From Candidatus Zixiibacteriota bacterium (GTDB lineage: Bacteria; Zixibacteria; MSB-5A5; GN15; FEB-12), in assembly GCA_019038695.1 (NCBI GenBank), contig JAHOYZ010000021.1, positions 1 to 64,000 on the forward strand: DNA of 64,000 nt, in the 5' to 3' direction. A program made the translations under genes and the position numbers. Shown here in pieces: positions 1 to 9,661 of the stretch (within the stretch, counting starts at the first letter, position 1; every line of letters begins with the position of its first letter). The notes beneath the pieces are model-generated. The model saw nothing but the letters and a program-made list of their open reading frames with translations, did no database searches and was not told the origin of the DNA.

Positions 1-861
<861 letters not shown>

Positions 862-960
862 TATAAAAATTTGTTACTTGATCGTATGATCAAAGCGGCA
901 CAGCCTATTAGGCGATGCCAAAGCAATATCGCGTCTCGAATAAAAATCTATGAAAAGTAT

Positions 961-1078
961 TCCCGGTGGCGATGGCGACGGGGCCATACCTGTTCCCATT
1001 CCGAACACAGAAGTCAAGCCCGTCTACGTCGATGGTACTGCGTGGGTCACTGCGTGGGAGAGTAGAAAGCTGCCGGGT
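961..1078 (+). rRNA. 5S ribosomal RNA
   Basis: A block of about 118 bases with the 5S hallmark 'acctgttcccattccgaaca' and closing helix ends 'cccggtggc' and 'gctgccggg'. It lies about 100 bases after 23S rRNA and directly before a terminator, as expected at the end of an rRNA operon. End points are set from the closing helix and could move by two or three bases. Confidence 0.95.
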
Positions 1079-1087
1079 TTAAATTAA

Positions 1088-1117
1088 AAACCCCTCTAGT
1101 AATAGAGGGGTTTTTTT
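1088..1117 (+). terminator. Intrinsic terminator of the rRNA operon
   Basis: Stem 'aacccctct' / 'agaggggtt' with the short loop 'agtaat', followed by seven T. It stands just after 5S rRNA. Confidence 0.9.
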
Positions 1118-1156
1118 GTGATTGACGAGAGCTGTTTTCATGTTATCGTGTAGCCT

Positions 1157-1702
1157 ATGGACTTAGACATACTAAATCACATCGGTACGGTGCTTGGCAT
1201 CGTTGTAGGGGTTTCAGCACTAGTTCTCGGGGCTGTGAACTTCCTACGGGACAAAGCCAAGGTAGTTGTTGGAGTTGTATGGGATCTAAGTGTGACCGAT
1301 GGTTATGAGAAACTACTACGATATAGATTGCCGATGTTCACTGAGGAGCAATTGTCGAGAATACTCGACCAGAAAAACGCAAATCCAAGTAAATACTACG
1401 CGGTAGTTACCATTCACAATACTGGAAGAAGACCCGTTTTCGTAAGTCATGCATGTTTCAAACTCCCTAAGGGGTCTAGGCCTTCACGCTTTCTCTTCAA
1501 AGACGCTATCGCGGGGCGAACATTGAAAGAAGGTGACCCTCCCATGACCATTGTTATGGAACAAGTAGGTATGGAGAAGTATTCGCGGGATTGGAGGGAC
1601 GTTATTGCCGAGGTAACGGACTCCACGGGCAGGGTTTGGAGATCACAACGGACAAAGAAGAAGCACAAGCCTTCTTGGGCGAAGGCATGTCAGAAGTCCT
1701 AA
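1157..1702 (+). CDS. Hypothetical membrane-anchored protein
   Basis: Protein of 181 residues. One hydrophobic helix at about residues 10-30 ('VLGIVVGVSALVLGAVNF') anchors a soluble C-terminal part, which contains a beta-rich stretch ('YYAVVTIHNTGRRPVFVSHA') resembling an immunoglobulin-like sandwich and a very basic tail ('RTKKKHKPSW'). I do not recognise a named family. ATG start at 1157; the ribosome binding site is weak. The gene overlaps the next one by 16 bases, so the two are probably translated together and may act as a pair of membrane proteins. It directly follows the rRNA operon terminator, in a stretch rich in dispersed repeats, which suggests accessory DNA. Confidence 0.6.
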   Translation: MDLDILNHIGTVLGIVVGVSALVLGAVNFLRDKAKVVVGVVWDLSVTDGYEKLLRYRLPMFTEEQLSRILDQKNANPSKYYAVVTIHNTGRRPVFVSHACFKLPKGSRPSRFLFKDAIAGRTLKEGDPPMTIVMEQVGMEKYSRDWRDVIAEVTDSTGRVWRSQRTKKKHKPSWAKACQKS

Positions 1703-2142
1703 CGATATCCCTAACAGCCGCCTTAACTGTATTAGGTGGATTGTTTGTGCTTGTTGTTGGCCGCCTGACTGAGAAGTTTCTCATAGAGCCGATCATCAGG
1801 TTCAGGAGTACAGTGAGAGAAGTGGCATATGCTCTCGACTTCTATGCGAATGCCTACTGCAATCCGAGCACTTTGATGACCGAAGATCTACAGCTGGCTA
1901 GTAGGGAACTCCGTCATCTTGCGGGCCAACTTCGTGCAAACTCCTATGAACTAACCACAAGACCGTGGATTCGCCTGCGTGCCAAATTGCCCACGACACA
2001 GGATATCGACGAAGCCTCGTCTAACATGATCGGGCTTTCTAATGGACTATTCGCCGTTCATCCCGATAGCATTCACGATCTGATTGATGCAAATTTGAAG
2101 AGAGTTGATGCCGTGAGGTTGAAGCTGTCAATACGGACTTGA
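1687..2142 (+). CDS. Hypothetical membrane protein
   Basis: Protein of about 151 residues from an ATG at 1687, inside the end of the preceding gene. The reading frame is open further upstream, but that part overlaps the previous gene in another frame and lacks a hydrophobic start, so the internal ATG is preferred. The N-terminus has a transmembrane helix ('ISLTAALTVLGGLFVLVVGR', residues about 6-25), then a basic soluble domain with predicted helices. No family recognised. The tight overlap points to translational coupling with its neighbour. Confidence 0.5.
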   Translation: MSEVLTISLTAALTVLGGLFVLVVGRLTEKFLIEPIIRFRSTVREVAYALDFYANAYCNPSTLMTEDLQLASRELRHLAGQLRANSYELTTRPWIRLRAKLPTTQDIDEASSNMIGLSNGLFAVHPDSIHDLIDANLKRVDAVRLKLSIRT

Positions 2143-2152
2143 GGCTGGCCCC

Positions 2153-2180
2153 GGTGCCCCATAGCTTGCTATGGGTTCAG
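2153..2180 (+). repeat. Dispersed palindrome, 'agcttgct' family
   Basis: The segment 'gccccatagcttgctatggg' is an imperfect palindrome. The same element with 'cacagcttgctgtggg' occurs at 63678-63702, 63717-63745 and, inverted, 63882-63907. With 2143-2819 otherwise free of convincing genes, this stretch holds repeats only. Confidence 0.7.
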
Positions 2181-2480
2181 TCCGAGACAACACCGGTACC
2201 CCATCCCTAAGCCCCTTTGGCGGGCGTCGGGTGGGTATGTAACGCCCTTTCCCTACAACATCACACCAACTTGTTCCTCCCGTCCCTTGTTTATGAGACA
2301 AGCACAAAACGGACGAACCCCAATTCATATCCAAAAGCAATACAAAAAGTGCCCCATATTCACTACAATTTCACGGCATGAAACTATAAGCAAATCCGCC
2401 GTACGCATCCAATGACAAGGAGTTACACCAAAAACGCAAAACGCGTATTACCAAACGAACCCATTTTGAGAAGAGAAGAC

Positions 2481-2508
2481 TGGATTCCCGCTTTCGCGGG
2501 AGTGACAG
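2481..2508 (+). repeat. Dispersed inverted repeat (VIPAKAGIQ-type)
   Basis: 'tggattcccgctttcgcggg' with stem cccgc/gcggg. This matches the widespread palindromic repeat that spuriously translates as 'HSRESGNP' or 'VIPAKAGIQ' in many bacterial genomes. Non-coding. Confidence 0.7.
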
Positions 2509-2527
2509 GAAGGGAATCGTCGCATAG

Positions 2528-2561
2528 GAATGGGGCAGACGAGGGCGTCTGCCGCCCACGG
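2528..2561 (+). repeat. Dispersed palindrome, 'ggcagac..gtctgcc' family
   Basis: Arms ggcagac (2534-2540) and gtctgcc (2547-2553) flanked by conserved 'gaatgg' and 'gcccac'. A nearly identical copy is at 23989-24020, differing at one base of the loop. Confidence 0.75.
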
Positions 2562-2602
2562 AAACAAGAGGCAATCCAAGATCAAAACCAAGTCGAACGC
2601 TC

Positions 2603-2674
2603 TGTCATGCCGGACTTGATCCGGCATCCAGTTCTGGATTGGAAGCCTGGTTTCCGGCGTTCGCCGGAATGACG
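2603..2674 (+). repeat. Dispersed composite repeat with two hairpins
   Basis: First hairpin 'atgccggacttgatccggca'; second hairpin 'ccggcgttcgccgg' at 2654-2667. Positions 2603-2631 recur base for base at 22047-22075. Same VIPAKAGIQ-type class as 2481-2508. Confidence 0.75.
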
Positions 2675-2819
2675 TTAAAAGAAGGTTCGGAAGTGTTTGC
2701 AGGCTGGGCCACCGCCCAGTATACACAACTGGAAGGTCTATTTGTGATTGTGCCAACATCAGTGTCACGGTATATAGCAAAAAAAGGAAATCTATCGTTA
2801 GTTCTCAGCAATAGGTAAT

Positions 2820-3182
2820 ATGATGGAAAAGAATGAGAAAATTCTCGATTTCATGATGATATTGAGCAAGAATGAAGAGACCATAGTATCGCGTTTGAGA
2901 AAGTTGGCTCTTAAACAATCTGATGAAGTGCGTGAAGATATAAAATGGAATGCCCTTTGCTTTTTCAAGGGTGATCGTGCTTTTGTCGGTATTATGCCAT
3001 ACAAGAAGTATATTTCCGTAATCTTTGATCGTGGTGTGGAATTGGAAGATCCAGACGCAATGCTGGAAGGCAAAGGTCACATCATGCGGCATATCAAGAT
3101 TCGGTGTCTGAATGACCTGAAGGAAAAACACCTGTCTTCATATATCAAAGGATCGTTCTTATTGGATGAGGAGGAAGAGTAA
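2820..3182 (+). CDS. DUF1801 (YdhG-like) domain protein
   Basis: Protein of 120 residues matching the DUF1801 pattern: a central 'DIKWNALCFFKGDRAFVGI', then 'YKKYISVIFDRGVEL' and 'LEGKGHIMRHIKI'. The fold is the small alpha/beta YdhG/YjbR type; its biochemical role is not established. Two ATG codons stand at the start (2820 and 2823) behind a weak 'aggta' site. The stop codon overlaps the start of the next gene in the form TAATG, so the two genes are translationally coupled. Such pairs with VOC proteins are common in environmental and soil bacteria, but I cannot infer a pathway. Fairly sure of the family. Confidence 0.8.
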   Translation: MMEKNEKILDFMMILSKNEETIVSRLRKLALKQSDEVREDIKWNALCFFKGDRAFVGIMPYKKYISVIFDRGVELEDPDAMLEGKGHIMRHIKIRCLNDLKEKHLSSYIKGSFLLDEEEE

Positions 3183-3577
3183 TGATCGCAGAAACAGTGT
3201 CTGCGTGCATCGTCACAGAGAAGATTGAAGAATCCCGTGACTTCTATGTAAAGCACTTCCATGCTAAGATCACATTTGACTGCGGTTGGTATGTGAATCT
3301 ACAAATCGGCAAGGAAACTTCCGAGCTGCAGTTCATGTCACCGCAAGAGCAGGGACCTCCAGCATGCAACCCGGCGGGTCTGACATATAATTTCTCGGTG
3401 TCAGATGTGGATGCGGAATATGAACGACTTACTGGTGAGGGTCTAACTCCCATCATGCCAATCGAAGATCACCCGTGGGGCGATCGTGGGTTTGCAATTC
3501 TGGATCCGAATGGAGTCATGCTCTACATCTACTCCGACAGGGAACCAGCGGAGGAGTTCAAGCAATACTTCAAATGA
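3182..3577 (+). CDS. VOC (glyoxalase/bleomycin resistance) family protein
   Basis: Protein of 131 residues with the vicinal-oxygen-chelate layout: two beta-alpha-beta-beta-beta modules, opening 'SACIVTEKIEESRDFYVKHF' and closing 'GFAILDPNGVMLYIYS', with the usual DPNG turn. Members bind a divalent metal or small electrophilic or antibiotic ligands. The typical His/Glu metal ligands are not clearly all present here, so the substrate is unknown. It begins on the stop codon of the preceding DUF1801 gene (TAATG) and is its translational partner. Confidence 0.8.
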   Translation: MIAETVSACIVTEKIEESRDFYVKHFHAKITFDCGWYVNLQIGKETSELQFMSPQEQGPPACNPAGLTYNFSVSDVDAEYERLTGEGLTPIMPIEDHPWGDRGFAILDPNGVMLYIYSDREPAEEFKQYFK

Positions 3578-3667
3578 GATAACAATGAGTGTCCAGCTCA
3601 AACTCATTTTGACCGGGAATCTTATCACCACGCCCCCTTCGACTCCGCTCACTGAAGATAATAGTAG

Positions 3668-3689
3668 GTCAAGCGGCCTGCCGCTTGAC
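3668..3689 (+). repeat. Dispersed palindrome, 'gtcaagcgg' family
   Basis: Perfect 9-base arms gtcaagcgg / ccgcttgac around the loop cctg. Related copies occur at 22083-22103, 23887-23910 and 23935-23953. The stretch 3578-3705 holds this repeat and no convincing gene. Confidence 0.75.
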
Positions 3690-3705
3690 GATCGCGCTAA
3701 TGTAC

Positions 3706-3734
3706 TTGACTGTTACTCTGTTCCGAATTACCAT
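3706..3734 (+). promoter_or_regulatory. Candidate promoter of the riboswitch-btuB transcript
   Basis: TTGACT, 17-base spacer, TACCAT, ending about 15 bases before the riboswitch. The -10 match is only moderate. Confidence 0.35.
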
Positions 3735-3747
3735 ACCCCTACATCGT

Positions 3748-3920
3748 TGTGGTGCCGTCCGATGGGGACGGATAATAGGGAAGATGGTGAGACTCCATCG
3801 CAGCCCCGCTACTGTAACGGCTACTCGTTCGACACTATGCCACTCGTAAATAGACCCGCCGATGGCGGCACGGGGAAGGCGTCGAACGGGGTTAATGCCC
3901 AAGCCAGGAAACCTGCCATA
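3748..3920 (+). promoter_or_regulatory. Cobalamin (B12) riboswitch
   Basis: Carries the conserved B12-aptamer blocks in order: 'ggtgccgtcc', 'aatagggaagatggtgaga', 'ctccatcgcagccccgctac' followed by tgtaacgg, then 'gcca' and the B12 box 'aagccaggaaacctgcc' at 3901-3917. The downstream part to 3990 includes a GC-rich hairpin that could hide the 'caggaggtc' ribosome binding site of the receptor gene. Known behaviour of the class is to reduce expression of the downstream gene when adenosylcobalamin is bound. Its position ahead of a BtuB-type receptor fits exactly. Confidence 0.92.
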
Positions 3921-4002
3921 ACCGCATTTGCATCCAGGCGCCGTCTGCGCGGGTACGACGGTTTGTTCTTCCGCGCCGGTGGCTGCTCAGGAGGTCATCA
4001 TT

Positions 4003-6039
4003 ATGAGGCGCGTTTTTCTTTGCACGTGTCTGGTAGTTGTTTGTGGCGCGTTGGGAGCCACTGCAACCGAGAACAAAGGCAGTCTTGAATCGCCGCATCA
4101 GCTCGACGATTCAACCGTTGTCACCGCCAATCGCTACGGCCTATCGTTCGAACAAGCGATCTGGCCCGCGACAATCATTTCCCTCGACCGGGAGTTAGCC
4201 CAACCATCGTTGGCAACTGTACTTGAAGGTCAAGCCGGAGTCGACATTCGCAGTTACAATGGTGACGGTTCGGTGGCGACGCTTTCCAGTTGGGGGGTGT
4301 TCAATCGTCATATGCTGCTTCTATACAACGGACGAGTGGTTAAAGACTATTCGTTGGGCGGGTTCAATCTTTCCGATTTCAGTGCGGATGAATTCGAGCG
4401 CGTGGAAATCGTTAAAGGACCGCAGTCAGCGTTCTATGGTTCGGATGCTGTCGGCGGAGTGGTGAATCTCATTTCGCGCAACGCGATGGTTCAGCGGACC
4501 GATTTTGTTGGTCGGATTGGATCGTTCGGATACCGGCAATATCGTGCCGACATGGCTCACAAGATTGGTCCGTTGGGAATCGGGGTCGGGATGGAGCAGG
4601 TCACGACCGATAACCGACGCGCAAATGGTGGAGTCGACAGGCTACTCGGCAGTGTGCGCGGCGACTATGTCTCCGGTGATAATTGTCATGCCCTGGCATT
4701 TACCGCTCGCTACTTCAACGACAGCCTTGGTGTGCCCGGTCCGGTGCCCGATCAGGATTTCATTCCGGCCTACGGCAACAACGAATCCAATAGCCTCACT
4801 GCCCGGCAGCAGGATGAGAACTATTCGTTTGACCTTCAATATCGATACGACGACGATGAATCGACCCGTGGCCAGGTTGATCTGTTCTGGGAGAAGAAGG
4901 AGTTGGAATATAGGTCGCTCTACAACTACAGTTTCTTTTATGAAGGGGAAGATGAATCGTTCAATGTCGATTCTGTTGATGTGCTGGCCTACAGTCGGTA
5001 TTTGAAACGGTCGTCCGGCTTGTCGGTCAGGCTCATAAGAGATACGGGACCAATGGTTCTGGCCGGGGGAGTGGACTGGCTGTCAGGGTCTCTTCATGCC
5101 AGCAGCGATGATACCAGTCACGCTACCAATATCGTTGGGCCATTTGCGCCATACGAATATGGATACGTAACAGCGGCCGACTGGGATGGGCGTCAGAACC
5201 AATTTGATGTGTGGTCGAATGTAGCCTCTACCGAGTGGAATCGCATGCACATCGATGTGAGTGGGCGACTCCAGTTTGTTAGTGGAAGAAAAACGCAACC
5301 CTCTTACAATCTGGGCTTGAACTACCATGCCACACATTCTGTTCGTGTCAAACTCGGCTATGCCTACGCCTTTCGTCTACCGAGTATTGCCGAGCAATTC
5401 GCTGACGATGTTTATACTGCCGGCAACTCTGGCCTTGATCCCGAAACAGCGCGATCTCTTCACGGCAGCGTCGCCGTTTCTGCTCTGGGCGACCGGTTGA
5501 GTTGTATGACGACTGTTTTTCACCAACGTATCGCCTCGCTCATTTTGTATGAGTACAATCCGACGATCTTCCGCTCGGCGCCGGTGAATGTTGAGCGTTT
5601 CCGTTCGACCGGAATTGACATCAACCTGGAAGCCGATCTGGGCAGTGGAATCAGTTTGAGCTGGGATGGGGTTGTACAAGAGGCTGAGCAGACTACCGAT
5701 CATGGGCAGACCTTTGTTAAGGCATATTATGTACCGGATATCAAGTGGCGTGCGGACCTTGCAGTGCATTCTGCGCTCTGGGATGGCAGTGTGACGGTGT
5801 CACACACTTCCGAGCGTTCGATTGAAATGTGGGGGGGAAGCGAAAAAGAAATCTCATCCGTCTATGAACTGGGACTGGGAGTGGGAGTTCATTTGTCCCG
5901 TGTCTTTCACTTTGGATTATCCGTTCATGATCTCACTGACCAGCGTCGTCCGGATCAGTTTGGGTTTACAACAGGTGATGGCGACTATCCCGGTTTGGGC
6001 CGAAGGTTCCTGCTGGAAGTTAAGATTTCGCCACGTTGA
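4003..6039 (+). CDS. btuB: TonB-dependent cobalamin receptor, BtuB type
   Basis: Outer-membrane receptor of about 678 residues. A signal peptide (residues 1-22) is followed by a TonB box region 'DDSTVVTANRYG', very like the 'DTLVVTANRF' of E. coli BtuB, then the plug domain ('VLEGQAGVDIRSYNGDGS', 'VEIVKGPQSAFYGSDAVGG') and a long beta-barrel ending in 'GRRFLLEVKISPR'. The start at 4003 is chosen because it gives the signal peptide and has 'caggaggtc' at the right distance; the frame is open further upstream but runs through the riboswitch. The cobalamin riboswitch upstream supports corrinoid transport as its job. Energy would come from the TonB/ExbBD cluster at 13-20 kb. No BtuFCD importer is seen in the window. 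Confidence 0.92.
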   Translation: MRRVFLCTCLVVVCGALGATATENKGSLESPHQLDDSTVVTANRYGLSFEQAIWPATIISLDRELAQPSLATVLEGQAGVDIRSYNGDGSVATLSSWGVFNRHMLLLYNGRVVKDYSLGGFNLSDFSADEFERVEIVKGPQSAFYGSDAVGGVVNLISRNAMVQRTDFVGRIGSFGYRQYRADMAHKIGPLGIGVGMEQVTTDNRRANGGVDRLLGSVRGDYVSGDNCHALAFTARYFNDSLGVPGPVPDQDFIPAYGNNESNSLTARQQDENYSFDLQYRYDDDESTRGQVDLFWEKKELEYRSLYNYSFFYEGEDESFNVDSVDVLAYSRYLKRSSGLSVRLIRDTGPMVLAGGVDWLSGSLHASSDDTSHATNIVGPFAPYEYGYVTAADWDGRQNQFDVWSNVASTEWNRMHIDVSGRLQFVSGRKTQPSYNLGLNYHATHSVRVKLGYAYAFRLPSIAEQFADDVYTAGNSGLDPETARSLHGSVAVSALGDRLSCMTTVFHQRIASLILYEYNPTIFRSAPVNVERFRSTGIDINLEADLGSGISLSWDGVVQEAEQTTDHGQTFVKAYYVPDIKWRADLAVHSALWDGSVTVSHTSERSIEMWGGSEKEISSVYELGLGVGVHLSRVFHFGLSVHDLTDQRRPDQFGFTTGDGDYPGLGRRFLLEVKISPR

Positions 6040-6116
6040 GTGACTAACAGCATTTCGGCGATGCGTTCGGCGAGGGCAGAAGGGGGGCGCAATTGTTACA
6101 ATCGGCGCTTTAGGCA

Positions 6117-6145
6117 TTGACTGCGACGGATAGGAGCAGTATACT
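6117..6145 (+). promoter_or_regulatory. Candidate promoter
   Basis: TTGACT, 17-base spacer, TATACT. It would start RNA near 6152, which makes the TTG codon at 6170 less likely as a start than the ATG codons at 6191/6200. Confidence 0.5.
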
Positions 6146-6199
6146 AATAATAAGCCCAGTCATTGCAAATTGGCTAGACCGCTCGACAGGATGGAAGTT

Positions 6200-6619
6200 A
6201 TGAACGGATGGCACTTGGAATATGATATTGACGTTGATGAGGAAAATGGCGTTGTCTACGAAAAGATCTACGGCATTTTTCGTCCTGATACAACTCTGGC
6301 ATATCTCAGGGATTTCGAGGAGAAGGTCACTCCGATTATTGAGAAACCCTGGGTTGAACTGACTGACCTATTGAAGTGGAAAACCTGTCACCCGGAATGT
6401 ATCAGAATGATAGGCGATCATCTACGATGGTGCCGTGAACACAATATGAAGTGGTCGGTCAATATCATAGACAATACGGTTACTTATGGCCAGTTGAAGA
6501 GGATGATAGCCATCGGTGGCACGCGCAGTATTTCCAAGATGTATCGTAACCATAAGGACGGTGCGTTGTTTCTTCGCGAACAAGGATTCACGGTAGGAGA
6601 GTTTTTAGGGGGGCGTTGA
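6200..6619 (+). CDS. Hypothetical protein, possibly STAS/SpoIIAA-like
   Basis: Small soluble protein of 139 residues with no signal peptide. It alternates beta strands and helices: 'VVYEKIYGIFRPDTTLAYL', 'WVELTDL', then a long helix with 'MIGDHLRWCREHNMKWSVNI'. This order, with a conserved-looking 'ELTDL' after the second strand, resembles SpoIIAA/STAS-like domains, but I would not assign it firmly. Starts are possible at 6170 (TTG), 6191 (ATG) and 6200 (ATG); 6200 is preferred because of 'acagg' about nine bases upstream. It has its own promoter and a stem-loop behind it, so it is probably a single-gene unit. Confidence 0.6.
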   Translation: MNGWHLEYDIDVDEENGVVYEKIYGIFRPDTTLAYLRDFEEKVTPIIEKPWVELTDLLKWKTCHPECIRMIGDHLRWCREHNMKWSVNIIDNTVTYGQLKRMIAIGGTRSISKMYRNHKDGALFLREQGFTVGEFLGGR

Positions 6620-6629
6620 GTTATGAAAA

Positions 6630-6668
6630 TGGGAGTAAGCAGGGGTTGGTCTGCTTCCCATTCTTATT
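6630..6668 (+). terminator. Stem-loop after the 6200 gene
   Basis: Arms 'tgggagtaagcag' and 'ctgcttccca' with a small bulge, followed by a T-rich 'ttctta'. The right arm and flank recur at 9651-9667. Confidence 0.4.
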
Positions 6669-6766
6669 CCAGTACCAGTGAGAGTTTACAATCTATTCTT
6701 CGATTTGCTAATTTGTAATAATGACCGTTATTACAAATTATTCTCACTACTACCAATGCAATCATG

Positions 6767-6795
6767 TTGACAATATTAGTTGAATGGAGTATCTT
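6767..6795 (+). promoter_or_regulatory. Candidate promoter of the secreted-protein gene
   Basis: TTGACA, 17-base spacer, TATCTT, about 80 bases before the ATG at 6874. Confidence 0.45.
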
Positions 6796-6873
6796 ATTAA
6801 TCTTAGGAACCAAGCGTGCTACACGCTGAAATACATATCAAGATACTGCAAATTGTAGGAATAAGAGGTACTT

Positions 6874-9606
6874 ATGAAAACAGCATACTTGTTCGTATTG
6901 ATATTCTTATTATCCGCCTTGGTTATGGCTGCGCCCCCTCCGGGCTATGAACCTCAAAGTGAGTTTGAAGACTCCAAATCTATCGACAATGACACGTATA
7001 TCAATGCCAATAAAATCCTGATGTTTGTAACAAACCACGGCAATTTCGGTCGTGATCTGGCTGGTATATTCGGCAATGATTTCGGTACATATTATCCATA
7101 CGTTTCCAATCAGGAAATTATGAATAGCAATCTCGATATGAGTGTACTATATGCAGCCGGACTATGGATGGGTGGCCTTGTCAACAGCGAAATTCGGGTG
7201 GCCATCGCCGAATACTCCGATGAGTACGTCTCCGGTCCAATGGCAGGTGGAACCTATCAACCCGATAATCCGGATTTCAGGGTTTATAAGCTGTACAAAG
7301 ACAGTTTAGAAAGCAATCCGAACATCGATTATTTGCAATGGCCGGTTGATCAGGGCGCGCCGGTTGATGAATCAGGAAATCCACAGATAATCGGTGATCA
7401 AATGCTGTGGGCAGTTTTCAACGACGCCGATCCGCTTCAACACGATAACCGCTCAGGGGAAACCGCTCCGCTTGGAATAGAGGTGCAGCAAACAGTCTGG
7501 GCAGAGGATCAAGACGGTTCTATTACTATACCTCTGAGCTATACGATACCGGTATATCACTATGGTTATTCAGATGTGGGCGTAGAGGTAGATATTGTTG
7601 ACGGTTCGGCATTCACTGGTGATGATTACATGGTTGTTATTGATAGTGTCGTAGGGTATGGTGCGGTCTGGAATCTGATAAACACGACAACCAGCGTAGA
7701 ACTCCTTACTAACCAGACGAATTTCAGCGGAGATGACAGCAGCCCGGTTGTAGATGGTTTAAGAATAAGAGTAATTGTGCCCGAAGGTATCTCATGGAAT
7801 TGGAGTGGTTCGACAAGACCATTTACAAGTGTAGACTGGGGAGGATCAGGGTTCTTTGGCGGAATTGGTTTGGGATATGAATTCTTCGGTTCATCATTTG
7901 ACTTCATATCTCCATTTAATGTAGAAGTACGATGGATAGAGGACGGAACCGGTCAAAACGGATATTGCTACCGTCGCGATCAAGGCTATACCTATGATGG
8001 ATTGTTTCCCCAGAATCTTACTGTCTGGGATGTAACCTCTTCACCCGAACGGCAAATAAATTTTGCTTTTGTAGAGTTTTATGATCCTTCTAATACGAGT
8101 GGACAGGACGCTGACTCGATCTGGAATCCTGGCGAACAGTATGATATTAATGGATTCCGTGATAGCCTAGCCGGTAGGGAGTACTTCTTCATCTTAGATT
8201 CCGATTATTCTCCTTCGGAAATTCCGGCATATGCACAGGATCAAGCCTTGTTTAATGATTTTGGTAACTTCGATTGCTTGATCGGAGGATGGGTTAGACA
8301 TCGTTATGGTGATGGCAAACCTGATCCGGGTGATATATGGAGAATTAATGCCCAAATTGGTAATCCAGGCATACCGGATACATTTACGTTCACTCCAAGT
8401 TACGAACAAGCAACCAGTGGTCCGGAAGGAATATCGATATACATAAAATACAAATTGTATAATAAGGGCGGGAATACAATTGATGATTTTTATATATCGC
8501 TCTGGTCAGATTCCGACCTCGGCCAGGCATCCGATGATCTTGTTGGCTGCGACACTCTGGACGATATCTTCTTCTGCTATAATGGCGAACCGATAGACAA
8601 TAAATACGGAGTATATCCACCAGCCGTGGGATTCAAAGTTCTCGAAGGACCCACTGTACCATCACCGGGTAGTACGGCAGTTTTCGACGGAAACCATATA
8701 CCCGGATACAAAAATCTCGGACTGACTGCCTTCATTAAATATATCAATGGAACCGATCCTGATGATTATGAAGAGACTTATAATTATATGCAGGGTTTGA
8801 ACAGGGATGGTACACCGCTTCCCAACGGTACAAAGTATGCGGTACCCGGGGATCCTGTAACAGGTGTAGGCGATATTGATTCTGATCCATCAGATTGTCG
8901 GATGATGGGGAATTTTGGACCCATGACATTTAATCCCGGCGACAGCCAATATGTCTTAATCAAACTTGCGGTTGGCCAAGGTTTGGATTATTTGTCCTCT
9001 ATTACCGTTCTTAAAGAAGTTCTAAATTTCGAACCACCACCTTCACCGACAGAACTGATAGCTGCCATCCGGCCTGATCCGCAATACGGTTTGTTCATGT
9101 TTGCACTGGATCCGCTTATGGATACGATATTCATCACCCGGCAAGGCAGTGATCCTGTAGGTGATATAGATTATTCCAGCCTGTTGATCAATGGGTCGAT
9201 GGTACCAGAATCGGTTACACTATTACCGTCTCATCCCGATTTCAATGGGGAAGTACTGGCTTTGGTTATCCCGGCCAAGGAATTCATAATGGGTTATGGG
9301 CTACCGTGGGGTATCAACGAAGTCACCTATTCAGTTAGCGGTGCTTTCTCCGATGAGACTCCGCTTCTTCTTAATGGCTCGACTATCATTATTGGTCACA
9401 TACCTGGTGACATAAATGGAGATGGGAACGGTCCCAATGTGGCTGACTTAACATTCCTGGTTGATTACCTATTCCTGGGTGGTCCTCATCCCCCGGTTAT
9501 GGTGACTGCTGATCTTGATTGTAATAGGAGCATCAATGTCAGTGAGTTGACATTGTTGGTAGATCATCTTTTCAAGGGAGGACCGGCTCCGGTAGCGTGT
9601 CCGTGA
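6874..9606 (+). CDS. Large secreted protein with C-terminal dockerin-like repeats
   Basis: Protein of 910 residues with a signal peptide (residues 1-19, ending 'LVMAAPPPG') and a long Asp/Gly/Tyr-rich extracellular region without a recognised catalytic domain. The last 65 residues hold two dockerin-like modules: 'GDINGDGNGPNVADLTFLVD' and 'ADLDCNRSINVSELTLLVDH', each with a calcium-loop pattern (DxNxDGx..) and a helix, and each followed by 'LF-GGP'. Known dockerins bind cohesins; in this lineage such tails may instead be sorting or anchoring signals, which is inference. A similar tail ends the protein at 29988. Start supported by 'aagagg' 6-7 bases upstream. Codon use is more AT-rich than in the neighbours. 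Confidence 0.8.
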   Translation: MKTAYLFVLIFLLSALVMAAPPPGYEPQSEFEDSKSIDNDTYINANKILMFVTNHGNFGRDLAGIFGNDFGTYYPYVSNQEIMNSNLDMSVLYAAGLWMGGLVNSEIRVAIAEYSDEYVSGPMAGGTYQPDNPDFRVYKLYKDSLESNPNIDYLQWPVDQGAPVDESGNPQIIGDQMLWAVFNDADPLQHDNRSGETAPLGIEVQQTVWAEDQDGSITIPLSYTIPVYHYGYSDVGVEVDIVDGSAFTGDDYMVVIDSVVGYGAVWNLINTTTSVELLTNQTNFSGDDSSPVVDGLRIRVIVPEGISWNWSGSTRPFTSVDWGGSGFFGGIGLGYEFFGSSFDFISPFNVEVRWIEDGTGQNGYCYRRDQGYTYDGLFPQNLTVWDVTSSPERQINFAFVEFYDPSNTSGQDADSIWNPGEQYDINGFRDSLAGREYFFILDSDYSPSEIPAYAQDQALFNDFGNFDCLIGGWVRHRYGDGKPDPGDIWRINAQIGNPGIPDTFTFTPSYEQATSGPEGISIYIKYKLYNKGGNTIDDFYISLWSDSDLGQASDDLVGCDTLDDIFFCYNGEPIDNKYGVYPPAVGFKVLEGPTVPSPGSTAVFDGNHIPGYKNLGLTAFIKYINGTDPDDYEETYNYMQGLNRDGTPLPNGTKYAVPGDPVTGVGDIDSDPSDCRMMGNFGPMTFNPGDSQYVLIKLAVGQGLDYLSSITVLKEVLNFEPPPSPTELIAAIRPDPQYGLFMFALDPLMDTIFITRQGSDPVGDIDYSSLLINGSMVPESVTLLPSHPDFNGEVLALVIPAKEFIMGYGLPWGINEVTYSVSGAFSDETPLLLNGSTIIIGHIPGDINGDGNGPNVADLTFLVDYLFLGGPHPPVMVTADLDCNRSINVSELTLLVDHLFKGGPAPVACP

Positions 9607-9617
9607 AATATCCTACT

Positions 9618-9661
9618 GTGGGAAGCAGTGTTACTCTCTCTGCTTATATGCTGCTTCCCAC
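9618..9661 (+). terminator. Stem-loop after the dockerin-type gene
   Basis: Perfect 11-base arms gtgggaagcag (9618-9628) and ctgcttcccac (9651-9661), followed by 'tcttatgtt'. No strong T run. Confidence 0.45.

Noticed and set aside
2412-2811. Several overlapping ORFs in the repeat-rich gap
   Set aside because: Their translations ('HSRESGNP', 'MPDLIRHPVL') are the well-known spurious products of dispersed palindromes.
3486-4002. ORF across the VOC gene end and riboswitch
   Set aside because: Runs through conserved riboswitch bases and a palindromic repeat; no recognisable protein.
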